A DNA stretch of 64,000 nt from Marisa cornuarietis (taxonomy: Eukaryota; Mollusca; Gastropoda; Architaenioglossa; Ampullariidae). Both the position numbers and the translations under genes were made by a program. A model generated the notes under the pieces. The model did not search any database. It saw only the letters and a list, made by a program, of their open reading frames with translations, and had not been told where the DNA came from. The DNA is taken from NCBI GenBank assembly GCA_004794655.1, contig SMMW01000623.1, positions 434,001-498,000 of the forward strand. The letters run 5' to 3'. This document shows positions 11,501-23,900 of the stretch, one piece after another; the stretch's first letter is position 1, and every line of letters begins with the position of its first letter.

Positions 11501-14500
11501 TCAGTCTTGCTCTCTGGCGTTGATCATACGGACAGCCTACATTCACCAAATAACTCCGACAGTCTAACGGCAGACAAATGATCAAGTCAATAAAAATTCC
11601 ACAGTAGGTAAATCCACACAGTTCTACGATCTTCTCAAGAGATCACACAGCAGTTGAGAAAATTAGTAAATCGAGGAACCACACAGATAATATTTCTCCA
11701 CACAGTTCTACGATCTTCTCAAGATATCACACAGCAGTTGAGAAAATTAATAAATCGAGGAACCACACCGTTAATATGTATCCACACAGTTACTATTTAT
11801 CCACACAGTTGCTATTTCTTCACACAGTTAATATTAATCCACACAGTACTATTAATTCCAACCTCTGTACCAAATTCCTCTTTCTCCTAGACTCTCACGT
11901 CTGCTTCCTCTTCCAATTTCTAAACAACGCCCCCTATCAACATTCAAACCAGGGGTCATAATCGCTATTCAATCAAGGGCGACAACCTCGTTACTTCGAC
12001 GTTCATGGGTGATAACACATGTTCATAACATTCCTCCCCTCCTACAAAAAAAAATGTTCACATTTTTGCCTAACTACAATAGAACTGTTACGTTGTACGA
12101 AAAGATTATCTGACAGCCCTATGAAATTTCTTGATCCATTTCAGCCCTTGATAAGGCATCGGCTAATTTATTAGTGGTCCCCTTAATCGGCTGAATATCA
12201 AACTTAAACTCCTGGAGGGCTAAAGCCCACCGCATCACTCTGGCATTCTTATAAGGATTAGATGTGAGGGACGATAGGGGCTTGTGATCAGTATGTAGGG
12301 TAAACTGTCTCCCATACAAATATCTAGACAGCTTCAGAACAGACCATACTATGGCTAAACACTCTCTTTCTACTGTGCTGTATCTCTTCTCTCTATCCAG
12401 TAATTTTCTACTCACATATATGACGGGTAAGAAACTGTTCTCAATGTTGTAGGTGAAGAGGGCTGATGGAACTTCTGCACGTCGAGGGTATTGTTTTAGC
12501 ATGTTTATGTAGTAGGTCTTCTGGTTTAATCATTTCCTTGAATATATCGATTACTTGTTCACTTTTTTTTTGCACTTCTTTATAGATTTAGACAACTCTT
12601 CTGCTGTGGTATCCAGTTCACGACGATAGGCGATCAAAGTGTGTTTAAAGTTTTTTTTTTACAAGAGCAGATGGTGTTGCTGTTTTTCTTTTCTTGCGAA
12701 CTCTCGTGATTTTCATCCTTTTGTTCTTGCCTACCAGTTCGAAGCTCAGCAGTAGGTATTGTAACTCCTTGAAAAGTGTTACATTGGAGTCCTCTACAAA
12801 TACCGGTTCTTTCTTGGTTGTCCCCAGCCCTGTTATGGGCTCTGTGAAACTCTTCTGATGGATTTCACGATCTTTTGACAAGATGCCAATGAGTATCTTC
12901 TTCTCTGCTATGTCTTCTACTAACTGGCGTTTCAATCCCAGATATTCCTTTTGAGTTTCTCTCCTATCACCAAGTCTTTGTTCGAATTCTCTCATTTGCT
13001 TTGTCAAACGTTCCACGGCTCGGTTAGCCTCCACACTGTTTAATTTCTCGACTTCCAGAGATCCTTCCAGGTCTCTAACACGAAGCTTTAAGCTTTCTGA
13101 GTTGAATTTCGTTTCCAGATGAGCTGTTCTTTCTGCCTCGGTGTTTCCTTCCAGAGAATTCAATCTTGTGATAGTATTATCAAGATCTTTCCTGAGTCTT
13201 TCCTCTCGTTCCTTGAAGGTTCTGATATCTGCTGAGGCTTTCAGTAGGTCATCACACTGATGCTTACGTCTCAACTCCAATTCATGAATCTTTTCTTTCA
13301 ACTCACCAATGGTCGACTTCTGTTGTTGGCACAGTACAGCCAATCGATCTCTTTTCTTTTGGTTAACATCCATCTCGGCCTTGAGTTGAGCAATTTCTTT
13401 GTCCCTGATCTCTAACGGCAGTCTACACTCACGACCTTCTGCATCTTCTTTTATGTTCTCTAGTGAGGAATCGCTTTGCTGTAATTCCATTCGGTTGTTC
13501 TTCTTTATATTCCATTGAACTGGTGGTAGAGTTAGGGGTTGAGGTCCCTGCATCTGGCGTTGGAATTGCGCGCGTGTGGTAACCGCTGCTGTTGGTTCTG
13601 ACTCTTTCTCTTGTACATCAAATACCACCCGTTTTGTACCTCTCGTGTTTCCAATGATTAGATCGACAACTGGATTTTCGATGACACAACATTTCAGGTC
13701 TCCATTGAAGAAAGGTGTCTCTACTGGAACACGTGTTAGAGGGAAGGTTTCAACGTTTCCACCAAAGGTAATACAAGATTGTTTCCCGTTCAGTCGGTCT
13801 TGAGGTTGAACCAAGGAGGCTCGTATACCGGAGATGGTTGCACCTGAGTCGCGTAGCACCTTAACTTGCTGTCCCCTAATCCGTCCTGGATACAGATGTA
13901 GTTTACCCAATTCCTCCTCGTCGGTGACTGAACACATAATAGCAACATTGGCTGGGGTTGGGTTGCTCTCATTTTTCCAATTTCCATTTGTGTTATCTTG
14001 GGGTCTATAGCTTGGACAAACCTTGGCTATATGTCCAAGTCCTCCACAGTTGAAGCAACGTCGTGGTGGTTTCCAACGATCAGGATGACAAGGGCTGTTT
14101 CGATCATATATGGTCGTTGGTGCTTCCTTCGGAACTGTTCTTATTGGTGGGGAGTGGGGTGGAGTCCTCCATGATTCATTCCTTCTGTAGGGAGGAGTAT
14201 TTCGTTGTCTTGAAGATCGAGGAGAAGTAAATTGGTGTCTGTCCTGCTTTGGGCGAGCTGGCGGTGAAGAAGGAGGAGTGGCTTGTCCCACATTTGCGAA
14301 CATGATAGTTTCTGTTCGTCTTGCCGGAGATTTCTGGGGTGTGCTTGGCGATAACGTTCAGCACTGTCAATCATTTCATTAGCGTTCTGAAAATCTCTTT
14401 CTCTCAGAAATACGGCTAAATCTCTAGATACACTTTGCAGTACTTGTTCTCTGACTAGCAGATCATGCAATCCTTCATAAGTTTTTTGGACTTTGGATAA

Positions 14501-17500
14501 GTCGATCCACCTGTTGAACAATCCGATTAGTCTGGCTTGAAAAGAATGCATTGACTCTTGAGATTGGGGTTTCACCGATCTAAATTTTTCTCTGTAACCT
14601 TCGGCGGTGCACTGAAACTTGAGTAATAGTTCTCTTTTGAGCACATCATAATCCACGGGGCCCTGTACACATAGGTTATCATAGAGCTGGAGGGCTTCTC
14701 CGTGAAAAGAAGTGGCGATTTGTAATGGCCAGATATCTCTGGTCCATTTAAGGGACTGCGCCTGAGCCTCAAATCGATTCAAAAATGCGTTGATATCGTC
14801 TTCGTCCTCTTTGAAGGCGGGGAGTTTATGTGTGAGTCCTTTTGGGGTTTGGTTCCCATTACTCCTCGTCGCGCTGGAATCGGTCTCTCTCTCTAAACGT
14901 AGTTTCTCTAATTCGAACTGACGCTCGGCCTCTCTTTCTCTTGCGGCCCTTTCAGCTTCTTTTTCTTTATCTAATCTTTCTGCTTCTTTCTCTCTGGCTA
15001 ATCTTTCTGTATATCTGTCCTGCCTTTCAATGCACTGAAATACATACTTTGTAAGGGCTTCTTCTTTCAATCCCAACAGTTGTCCTTCTTTCATAAAGTC
15101 GGCTACCTCCCTAACGGATTCAGCCATGGTTAACACCTATCCAACACAATTACTCTAGTGTGTTTACAAAAAGGGAGCACCCTACTATCTAAGCTTCTAA
15201 TAAGGCAGAAAATACAACCAGAATTGCAATAAGTCTAAGCTACTGGCATGTCAACATCAATCAGGCAAAACAAAAATTATCTTCAAGGAATGCAACTGGG
15301 TTACAAAATAACATCAATAGCAGTCTTAACTTGTTCAAAACTAGTCACTCAGATTTCTAGATCTATTAACAATCCTAAAGTACCGTACGAGTACATCAAA
15401 ATAATCCAAGGGCGACAACTTATTCAAACATCCAATGACTTCACATAAATTAATAAGTGAACACGCAAGGCCCAGAATTATTTTTTTTTATATAAAAATA
15501 AAACAAGACAGATAACTACAGGATAGAGAACATCCACTCTCACTTTCGGTTTCTGCATACACTTTCACACAGAATAGTGAGCTTGGAAAATAAAGACGAG
15601 AGGCAAAGTAGAAACAGAGGCTAATTCCTTACTACGGGTAGAACTTTACACACCCGTAGACCCGTGAAGCTGGAGACGGGGAAACTGCACCACGCTTAAC
15701 ATGTAACACTTAAACACTGAGCAAATATAAATAAGTACAACCGCTTTGCAAAATTCTCAAAGATAAATAATTAACTGCCAACCTTCTACCACTAAGTCCC
15801 AGGGGAATCACAAACACTGAATCGAAGACCCACTTTCACCCGACTCTGTACCAAACGAAACAAACCCACGACAGATCACGTCGGGGTCACCAATGTCAGG
15901 AACGCAGGGAAAGTGTGGACAGGTCACACACAACACACACTGACCTCACAGCCTTCTTCACGTGTCCTTTCACACAACAAAGTACAAAGACCTGCACATG
16001 GGCTCGAACGTTTCTATTAATCGGGTGAACGTAAATCTATACTTTACTAAATAACAACAGAAAACTTCAGCACAAATATTCTACACTGAGTTTGCACCGA
16101 AACAAATATATCTAAGCAGTTTATATTAAAGTCCTTCAAGTTCTCTCTTCTTCTGTTGTTGGGGGGGGGAAGGGGTCGACACGGCAAACAGTTCCACTCT
16201 CTCAGTCTTGCTCTCTGGCGTTGATCATACGGACAGCCTACATTCACCAAATAACTCCGACAGTCTAACGGCAGACAAATGATCAAGTCAATAAAAATTC
16301 CACAGTAGGTAAATCCACACAGTTCTACGATCTTCTCAAGAGATCACACAGCAGTTGAGAAAATTAGTAAATCGAGGAACCACACAGATAATATTTCTCC
16401 ACACAGTTCTACGATCTTCTCAAGATATCACACAGCAGTTGAGAAAATTAATAAATCGAGGAACCACACCGTTAATATGTATCCACACAGTTACTATTTA
16501 TCCACACAGTTGCTATTTCTTCACACAGTTAATATTAATCCACACAGTACTATTAATTCCAACCTCTGTACCAAATTCCTCTTTCTCCCAGACTCTCACG
16601 TCTGCTTCCTCTTCCAATTTCTAAACAACGCCCCCTATCAACATTCAAACCAGGGGTCATCATCGCTATTCAATCAAGGGCGACAACCTCGTTACTTCGA
16701 CGTTCATGGGTGATAACACATGTTCATAACAAGGCACTAGTCTCTTGGTAATCATGGCTAGTGAGGTACTAGTATGTCTGTTAACCATGGCTAGTGAGGT
16801 AATAGTATGTCTGTTAATCATGGCTAGTGAGGCACTAGTCTCTTGGTAATCATGGCTAGTGAGGTACTAGTATGTCTGTTAACCATGGCTAGTGAGGTAA
16901 TAGTATATCTGTTAATCATGGCTAGTGAGGCAAGTTTCGGTGCTAATCATGGCTAGTGAGGTAATAGTATGTCTGTTAATCATGGCTAGTGAGGCAAGCT
17001 CCGGTGATAACCATGGCTGTGTTAATTATGGCTAGTAAAGTCTGGCTCTATTGACCATAACTAGTGGGGCCCTATTCTGGTGTGTTAACTATGGCTAGTA
17101 TGGCACTAGTCTGGCTAAGAGCCATAGCTGGCGAGCTTCTGCTCTAGCTACTAGGATTTTGACTGATCAGAGACTGGTGTAGCTCATGTCTGGTCACACA
17201 ATAGTGTAAATCATATCTGATCACACACTGATGTAGCTCATGTCTGTTCATAAATCATGTCTGTTAGACTGTCACCTCACGCGCCACCATTCTCACGCAT
17301 GCGCGGAGGTCTCCGTGCTCTCTACAAAATACAAGACAGCTTTGTCTTTACAGGCCCTGTCAACATTTAATAACATGCGATAACAAGACATCTCTATCAT
17401 TACAGGCCCTGTCAACATTTAATAACATGCGATAACAACGGTACAACTCTGTCTTTACAGGCCCTGTCAACATTTAATAACATGTGATAACAACGGTACA

Positions 17501-17950
17501 ACTCGGTCTTTACAGGCCCTGTCAACATTTAATAACATGTGATAACAACGGTACAACTCTGTCTTTACAGGCCCTGTCAAGATGCAGTACAAAGTTTCCC
17601 ACCAGTACCCAGGCATCAGTCAAACTAAACATAACCCGTTCTCTTCCTCCCTACCAGCTCTATGTTGTCGCAGCACAAACATGGTTGTACAGATAATACA
17701 CATAAAGAATTAGTTGATATTAAAACACAAGCCACACCTTTACGTCTGCCTCTAGAATCAAATGTTTGCACGTGACAATCGGAAGCTCTATCTAAACAAG
17801 AGATTAGACTGCTGACGATTGTTAAACACCAAAACCACAACTAATCTGCTCTCTGCTTCAAATGAGTCCATTGCGGCTTGAATCATGAAGCGTGCACAGT
17901 AGACAATCGGTTAATTGAGTTATCTTTCTGTCCTGGTGAAATGCACTGTG

Positions 17951-17983
<33 letters not shown>

Positions 17984-20900
17984 TTGGTGTGTCTTGTCAT
18001 TGCCATGTGTTCTGTAACAGTATGTCTTGGTGTTATGCCATGTCGATGTCATGTGTATAATGGTAATGTGCCTTGTTATCAACTGTCTTATTGCTAATGT
18101 GCCTTGTTATCAACTGTCTTATTGTTAATGTGCCTTGTTATCAACTGTCTTATTGTTAATGTGCCTTGTTATCAACTGTCTTATTGTTAATGCTCCTTGT
18201 TATCAACTGTCTTATTGTTAATGTGCCTTGTTATCAACTGTCTTATTGTTAATGCTCCTTGTTATCAACTGTCTTATTGTTAATGCTCCTTGTTATCAAC
18301 TGTCTTATTGTTAATGTGCCTTGTTATCAACTGTCTTATTGTTAATGCTCCTTGTTATCAACTGTCTTATTGCTAATGTGCCTTGTTATCAACTGTCTTA
18401 TTGCTAATGTGCCTTGTTATCAACTGTCTTATTGTTAATGCTCCTTGTTATCAACTGTCTTATTGTTAATGTGCCTTGTTATCAACTGTCTTATTGTTAA
18501 TGTGCCTTGTTATCAACTGTCTTATTGTTAATGTGCCTTGTTATCAACTGTCTTATTGCTAATGTGCCTTGTTATCAACTGTCTTATTGTTAATGCTCCT
18601 TGTTATCAACTGTCTTATTGCTAATGTGCCTTGTTATCAACTGTCTTATTGCTAATGTGCCTTGTTATCAACTGTCTTATTGTTAATGCTCCTTGTTATC
18701 AACTGTCTTATTGTTAATGTGCCTTGTTATCAACTGTCTTATTGTTAATGTGCCTTGTTATCAACTGTCTTATTGGTAATGTGCCTTGTTATCAACTGTC
18801 TTATTGCTAATGTGCCTTGTTATCAACTGTCTTATTGTTAATGCTCCTTGTTATCAACTGTCTTATTGCTAATGTGCCTTGTTATCAACTGTCTTATTGC
18901 TAATGTGCCTTGTTATCAACTGTCTTAAAATGCTAATATGCCTTGTTATCAACTGTCTTAATGCTAATATGCCTTGTTATCAACTGTCTTATTGGTAATA
19001 TGCCTTGTTGTTGTCCTGTGTCTTGCTGGTGTGTCTCCCTCCAGGAAGTCTGCGAGTCATACAGGTGGTGTCACTAACGGTGCTGGGAACTCTGGTCATG
19101 TGTGTCGTGTTGCTGCAGCGCATGTGTCAGCTGACCTCTGACCTGTCCAGACAAAAATCCCGCCTGCTCGTGGCTACTACAGTCGTCTGCTTTTTCACAC
19201 GTGAGTTACCTCAAGTTTTGATGAGTCGGTCGCTGTAAAGGTCAACCTGTGGCTCTCTGGGGAATGAGGTGCCAGAGCCTAGCGACTGGCACTTTCTCGA
19301 AACCACCTTTTTGTCAGGGTCATTGTCGGGTGTTGGCCCCACCCCAGCTGTCGCCAGACACACAGTCGCAGCTTCACCCCACCCCCACCCCCCGCACACA
19401 CACCCCACCCCAGTCACTCGCTCGGCCGGAGGCGGGCACGTCCAGTCCAACCACTAGTCAGCGAAGACTGAAACGAGCACGAAATAAACGGTACGAAAAC
19501 TGATTTATTAAGAGAGAGAGAGAGAGAGAGAGAGCGCCTAAACTAAAAAAGAAAACAATGCCCCACACGCAACAAGAAAAATAGACGGACTGAACACACT
19601 GTCAAGCACGTGAGTGGTCAAGCCATCCGACAGGCACACGAACACACGAATGTGCATGAAAGGAACAATGTACGCACGCACACACTGTGACACACAAGGA
19701 AGTGGAGACAGCAACAATTAACATCTTTCTAACGAGGCCTTGTGTCAGGGCGGACCATGAAACAGGGGGATGGGGGGACAGAATTGTTACTCAGTCTTTT
19801 CTCCTTCTTACTCCCTCCTGTGACTTCTGCCATGTGACGACCGGGCACCGACTGTCCTTGCCACAGACCCTCGGGTGGTCCGCACCAACCTCATCAACTC
19901 ATAACTCATGTACTGTGTGTTGGTCAGCCTGTGAGCTGTGTGTTGGTCAGCCTGTGAGCTGTGTGTTGGTCAGCCTGTGAGCTGTGTGTTGGTCAACCTG
20001 TGAGTTGTGTGTTGATCAACCTGAGTGAGCTGTGTGTTGGTCAGCCTGTGAGTTGTGTGTTGGTCAGCCTGTGAGTTGTGTGTTGGTCAACCTGAGTGAG
20101 CTGTGTGTTGGTCAACCTGAGTGAGCTGTGTGTTGATCAACCTGAGTAAGCTGTGTGTTGGTCAACCTGAGTGAGCTGTGTGTTGATCAACCTGAGTGAG
20201 CTGTGTGTTGATCAACCTGAGTGAGCTGTGTGTTGGTCAACCTGAGTGAGCTGTGTGTTGGTCAGCCTGTGAGCTGTGTGTTGGTCAGCCTGTGAGCTGT
20301 GTGTTGGTCAGCCTGTGATTTGTTTGTTGGTCAGCCTGTGAGTTGTACATTAATCACCTGAGTGAGCTGTGTGTTGGTCAGCCTGTGAGCTGTGTGTTGG
20401 TCAGCCTGTGAGCTGTGTGTTGGTCAGCCTGTGAGCTGTGTGTTGGTCAACCTGTGAGTTGTGTGTTGATCAACCTGAGTGAGCTGTGTGTTGGTCAGCC
20501 TGTGAGCTGTGTGTTGGTCAGCCTGTGAGTTGTGTGTTGGTCAGCCTGTGATTTGTTTGTTGGTCAGCCTGTGAGTTGTACATTAATCACCTGAGTGAGC
20601 TGTGTGTTGATCAACCTGAGTGAGCTGTGTGTTGGTCAGCCTGTGAGCTGTGTGTTGGTCAACCTGTGAGTTGTGTGTTGATCAACCTGAGTGAGCTGTG
20701 TGTTGGTCAGCCTGTGAGCTGTGTGTTGGTCAGCCTGTGAGTTGTGTGTTGGTCAGCCTGTGATTTGTTTGTTGGTCAGCCTGTGAGTTGTACATTAATC
20801 ACCTGAGTGAGCTGTGTGTTGGTCAGCCTGTGAGCTGTGCGTTGGTCAGCCTGTGAGTTGTGTGTTGGTCAACCCGTGAGCTGTGTGGGGGTCAGCCTGT

Positions 20901-23900
20901 GAGCTGTACGTTAATCACCTGAGTGAGCTGTGTGTTGGTCAACCTGAGTGAGCTGTGTGTTGGTCAACCTGAGTGAGCTGTGTGTTGATCAACCTGAGTG
21001 AGCTGTGTGTTGGTCAACCTGAGTGAGCTGTGTGTTGATCAACCTGAGTGAGCTGTGTGTTGATCAACCTGAGTGAGCTGTGTGTTGATCAACCTGAGTG
21101 AGCTGTGTGTTGGTCAACCTGTGAGTTGTGTGTTGATCAACCTGAGTGAGCTGTGTGTTGGTCAGCCTGTGAGCTGTGTGTTGGTCAGCCTGTGAGCTGT
21201 GTGTTGGTCAGCCTGTGAGTTGTGAGTGAGCTGTGTGTTGGTCAGCCTGTGAGCTGTGTGTTGGTCAGCCTGTGAGCTGTGTGTTGGTCAGCCTGTGAGC
21301 TGTGTGTTGGTCAACCTGTGAGTTGTGTGTTGATCAACCTGAGTGAGCTGTGTGTTGGTCAGCCTGTGAGCTGTGTGTTGGTCAGCCTGTGTTGGTCAGC
21401 CTGTGATTTGTTTGTTGGTCAGCCTGTGAGTTGTACATTAATCACCTGAGTGAGCTGTGTGTTGGTCAGCCTGTGAGCTGTGTGTTGGTCAGCCTGTGAG
21501 CTGTGTGTTGGTCAGCCTGTGAGTTGTGTGTTGGTCAGCCTGTGATTTGTTTGTTGGTCAGCCTGTGAGTTGTACATTAATCACCTGAGTGAGCTGTGTG
21601 TTGGTCAGCCTGTGAGCTGTGTGTTGGTCAGCCTGTGCGTTGGTCAGCCTGTGAGTTGTGTGTTGGTCAACCCGTGAGCTGTGTGGGGGTCAGCCTGTGA
21701 GCTGTACGTTAATCACCTGAGTGAGCTGTGTGTTGATCAACCTGAGTGAGCTGTGTGTTGGTCAACCTGAGTGAGCTGTGTGTTGGTCAACCTGAGTGAG
21801 CTGTGTGTTGGTCAACCTGAGTGAGCTGTGTGTTGATCAACCTGAGTGAGCTGTGTGTTGGTCAACCTGAGTGAGCTGTGTGTTGATCAACCTGACGAGC
21901 TGTGTGTTGATCAACCTGAGTGAGCTGTGTGTTGGTCAACCTGTGAGTTGTGTGTTGATCAACCTGAGTGAGCTGTGTGTTGGTCAGCCTGTGAGCTGTG
22001 TGTTGGTCAGCCTGTGAGCTGTGTGTTGGTCAGCCTGTGAGTTGTGTGTTGGTCAGCCTGTGATTTGTTTGTTGGTCAGCCTGTGAGTTGTACATTAATC
22101 ACCTGAGTGAGCTGTGTGTTGGTCAGCCTGTGAGCTGTGTGTTGGTCAGCCTGTGAGCTGTGTGTTGGTCAGCCTGTGAGTTGTGTGTTGGTCAACCCGT
22201 GAGCTGTGTGTGGGTCAGCCTGTGAGCTGTACGTTAATCACCTGAGTGAGCTGTGTGTTGATCAACCTGAGTTAGCTGTGTGTTGGTCAGCCTGTGAGCT
22301 GTGTGTTGGTCAGCCTGTGAGCTGTTTGCTGGTCAGCCTGTGAGCTGTGTGTTGATCAACCTGTGAGCTGTGTGTGGGTCAGCCTGTGAGCTGTACGTTA
22401 ATCACCTGAGTGAGCTGTGTGTTGGTTAGCTTGTGAGTTGTACGTTAATCACCTGAGTTTGCTGTGTGTTGATCAACCTGAGTGAGCTGTGTGTTGGTCA
22501 ACCTGTGAGTTGTACGTTAATCACCTGAGTGAGCTGCATGCTAATCCCCTCTGCAGGCGATTAACGCTCACCTCACGCAAGTTGACCAATACTCAGTTCA
22601 CTCAGGTTGACCAACACAGCTCACGCACGCAGGCGGCCCCTATCGTCAGCCTGGAGAGGGTTAAGAGAGATAATCAAGAAGCATGAGAAGACAACCCAGT
22701 CAAGACAGGAATACCAACCAGTAGCAGGCCTGTGAGTAGAGCAGGAGGTCACAATTAAAGCTGACCACCTGTAAGTCTGTTGACAATTAAAGTCTCTCAC
22801 AGTGGCGCTAGGAGAATAAAGACCTACCATAGAGATAACATTCTGTGACTGACAGTCATATACAAACATTTCCCAGCGCAGACAAAGACACCACCTCGCA
22901 TTTACCGATCAGAAAGAGTCGGTTCCAGACCCGATGATGCAGAAAAACAAATCATCAGTTTACCCAAAAGGCGTAGCGCTGGGTGTGTCCGGGTGTCCCG
23001 CTGTACCCATGTACCTATTATACCCATTTGGTGAAATCGTCCTGTGCTGGGTATGGAACAATCAGGCTGAGTTTATCCGACCAACTTCCTGTTGACGAGT
23101 TACCACGTTAGAAAACTTACCTAACCGACAGGCATAACGGAATTTCCCGAAAATTGGTTAATGCTCGGTCAAAGGTCACCGGAGAAACAACTAAAACAAG
23201 AAACAGTCAAAGGCATCGAAAAAGGGAGAAAGTGCTGCGGAATGTCAAATGTAGTCACTGTGACCAAATGATGTTCCACCAACAGCATTAGACGACATCA
23301 ACAACAGTTTTTATTCGAAAACAAAATGATCATCGGGAAAACGCAAGGACAACATGCAGCATGTGGCTGTCTGTCTTCAGTGACGTGTGCTGCCAGTGCT
23401 GGGCGTCTGCTGCCCTCACATCATGAAGTCAATACAAGGTAGAGTTCATTTTCATTATAGCGGTTCAAATTATTTATCAGATCTCATAAATTATGCGTTT
23501 GTTTCTGTCAGTCCAAATGATATATCACGATCTCCGCCATGTTTAGCAGACACATTGTATCAGTTATCAGAAGCGACTCCCCCTGATAACTTCTTCCTCT
23601 TTATCTCATCCCGTAACTGGTACCGGAAGTTCCACTCGTAGGGGAGACACAATGTGAAACAATAAGATGAACTCACACCAGCTGCCCAGTCTTGAACCCA
23701 CGTGAACATGTCACCCAGTGGACAGTCATCCACTACCCCCACGTTAGTCACCCAGTGGACAGCCATCCACTACCCCCACGTTAGTCACCCAGTGGACAGC
23801 CATCCACTACCCCCCACGTTAGTCACCCAGTGGACAGTCATCCACTACCCCCCACGTGAGTCACCCAGTGGACAGCCATCCACTACCCCCACGTGAGTCA

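Larger units (their letters stand above)
11191..16731 (-). mobile_element. Ty3/Gypsy-type LTR retrotransposon, 5.54 kb, lacking RT and integrase
   Basis: Two near-identical LTRs (11191-12030 and 15894-16731) enclose minus-strand coding sequence. In element orientation the order is 5' LTR, primer binding site, gag, zinc knuckle and protease, a coiled-coil segment, a remnant of RNase H, polypurine tract and 3' LTR. Gypsy affinity is inferred from the gag, the DSGA protease and the RNase H remnant. The whole reverse transcriptase palm/finger region and the integrase are absent. LTRs differ at only about ten positions by eye, so the copy is young although it cannot be autonomous. It sits in a minisatellite of tetraspan gene A intron 1, antisense to that gene. 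It must have been mobilised in trans, or the deletion followed insertion. The matching flanks favour the former only weakly. Confidence 0.9.

Noticed and set aside
12523..12660. Treating the coiled-coil part as an independent host exon
   Set aside because: It is fused in frame to the element's protease and lies between the element's LTRs with no splice sites around it, so it belongs to the element.
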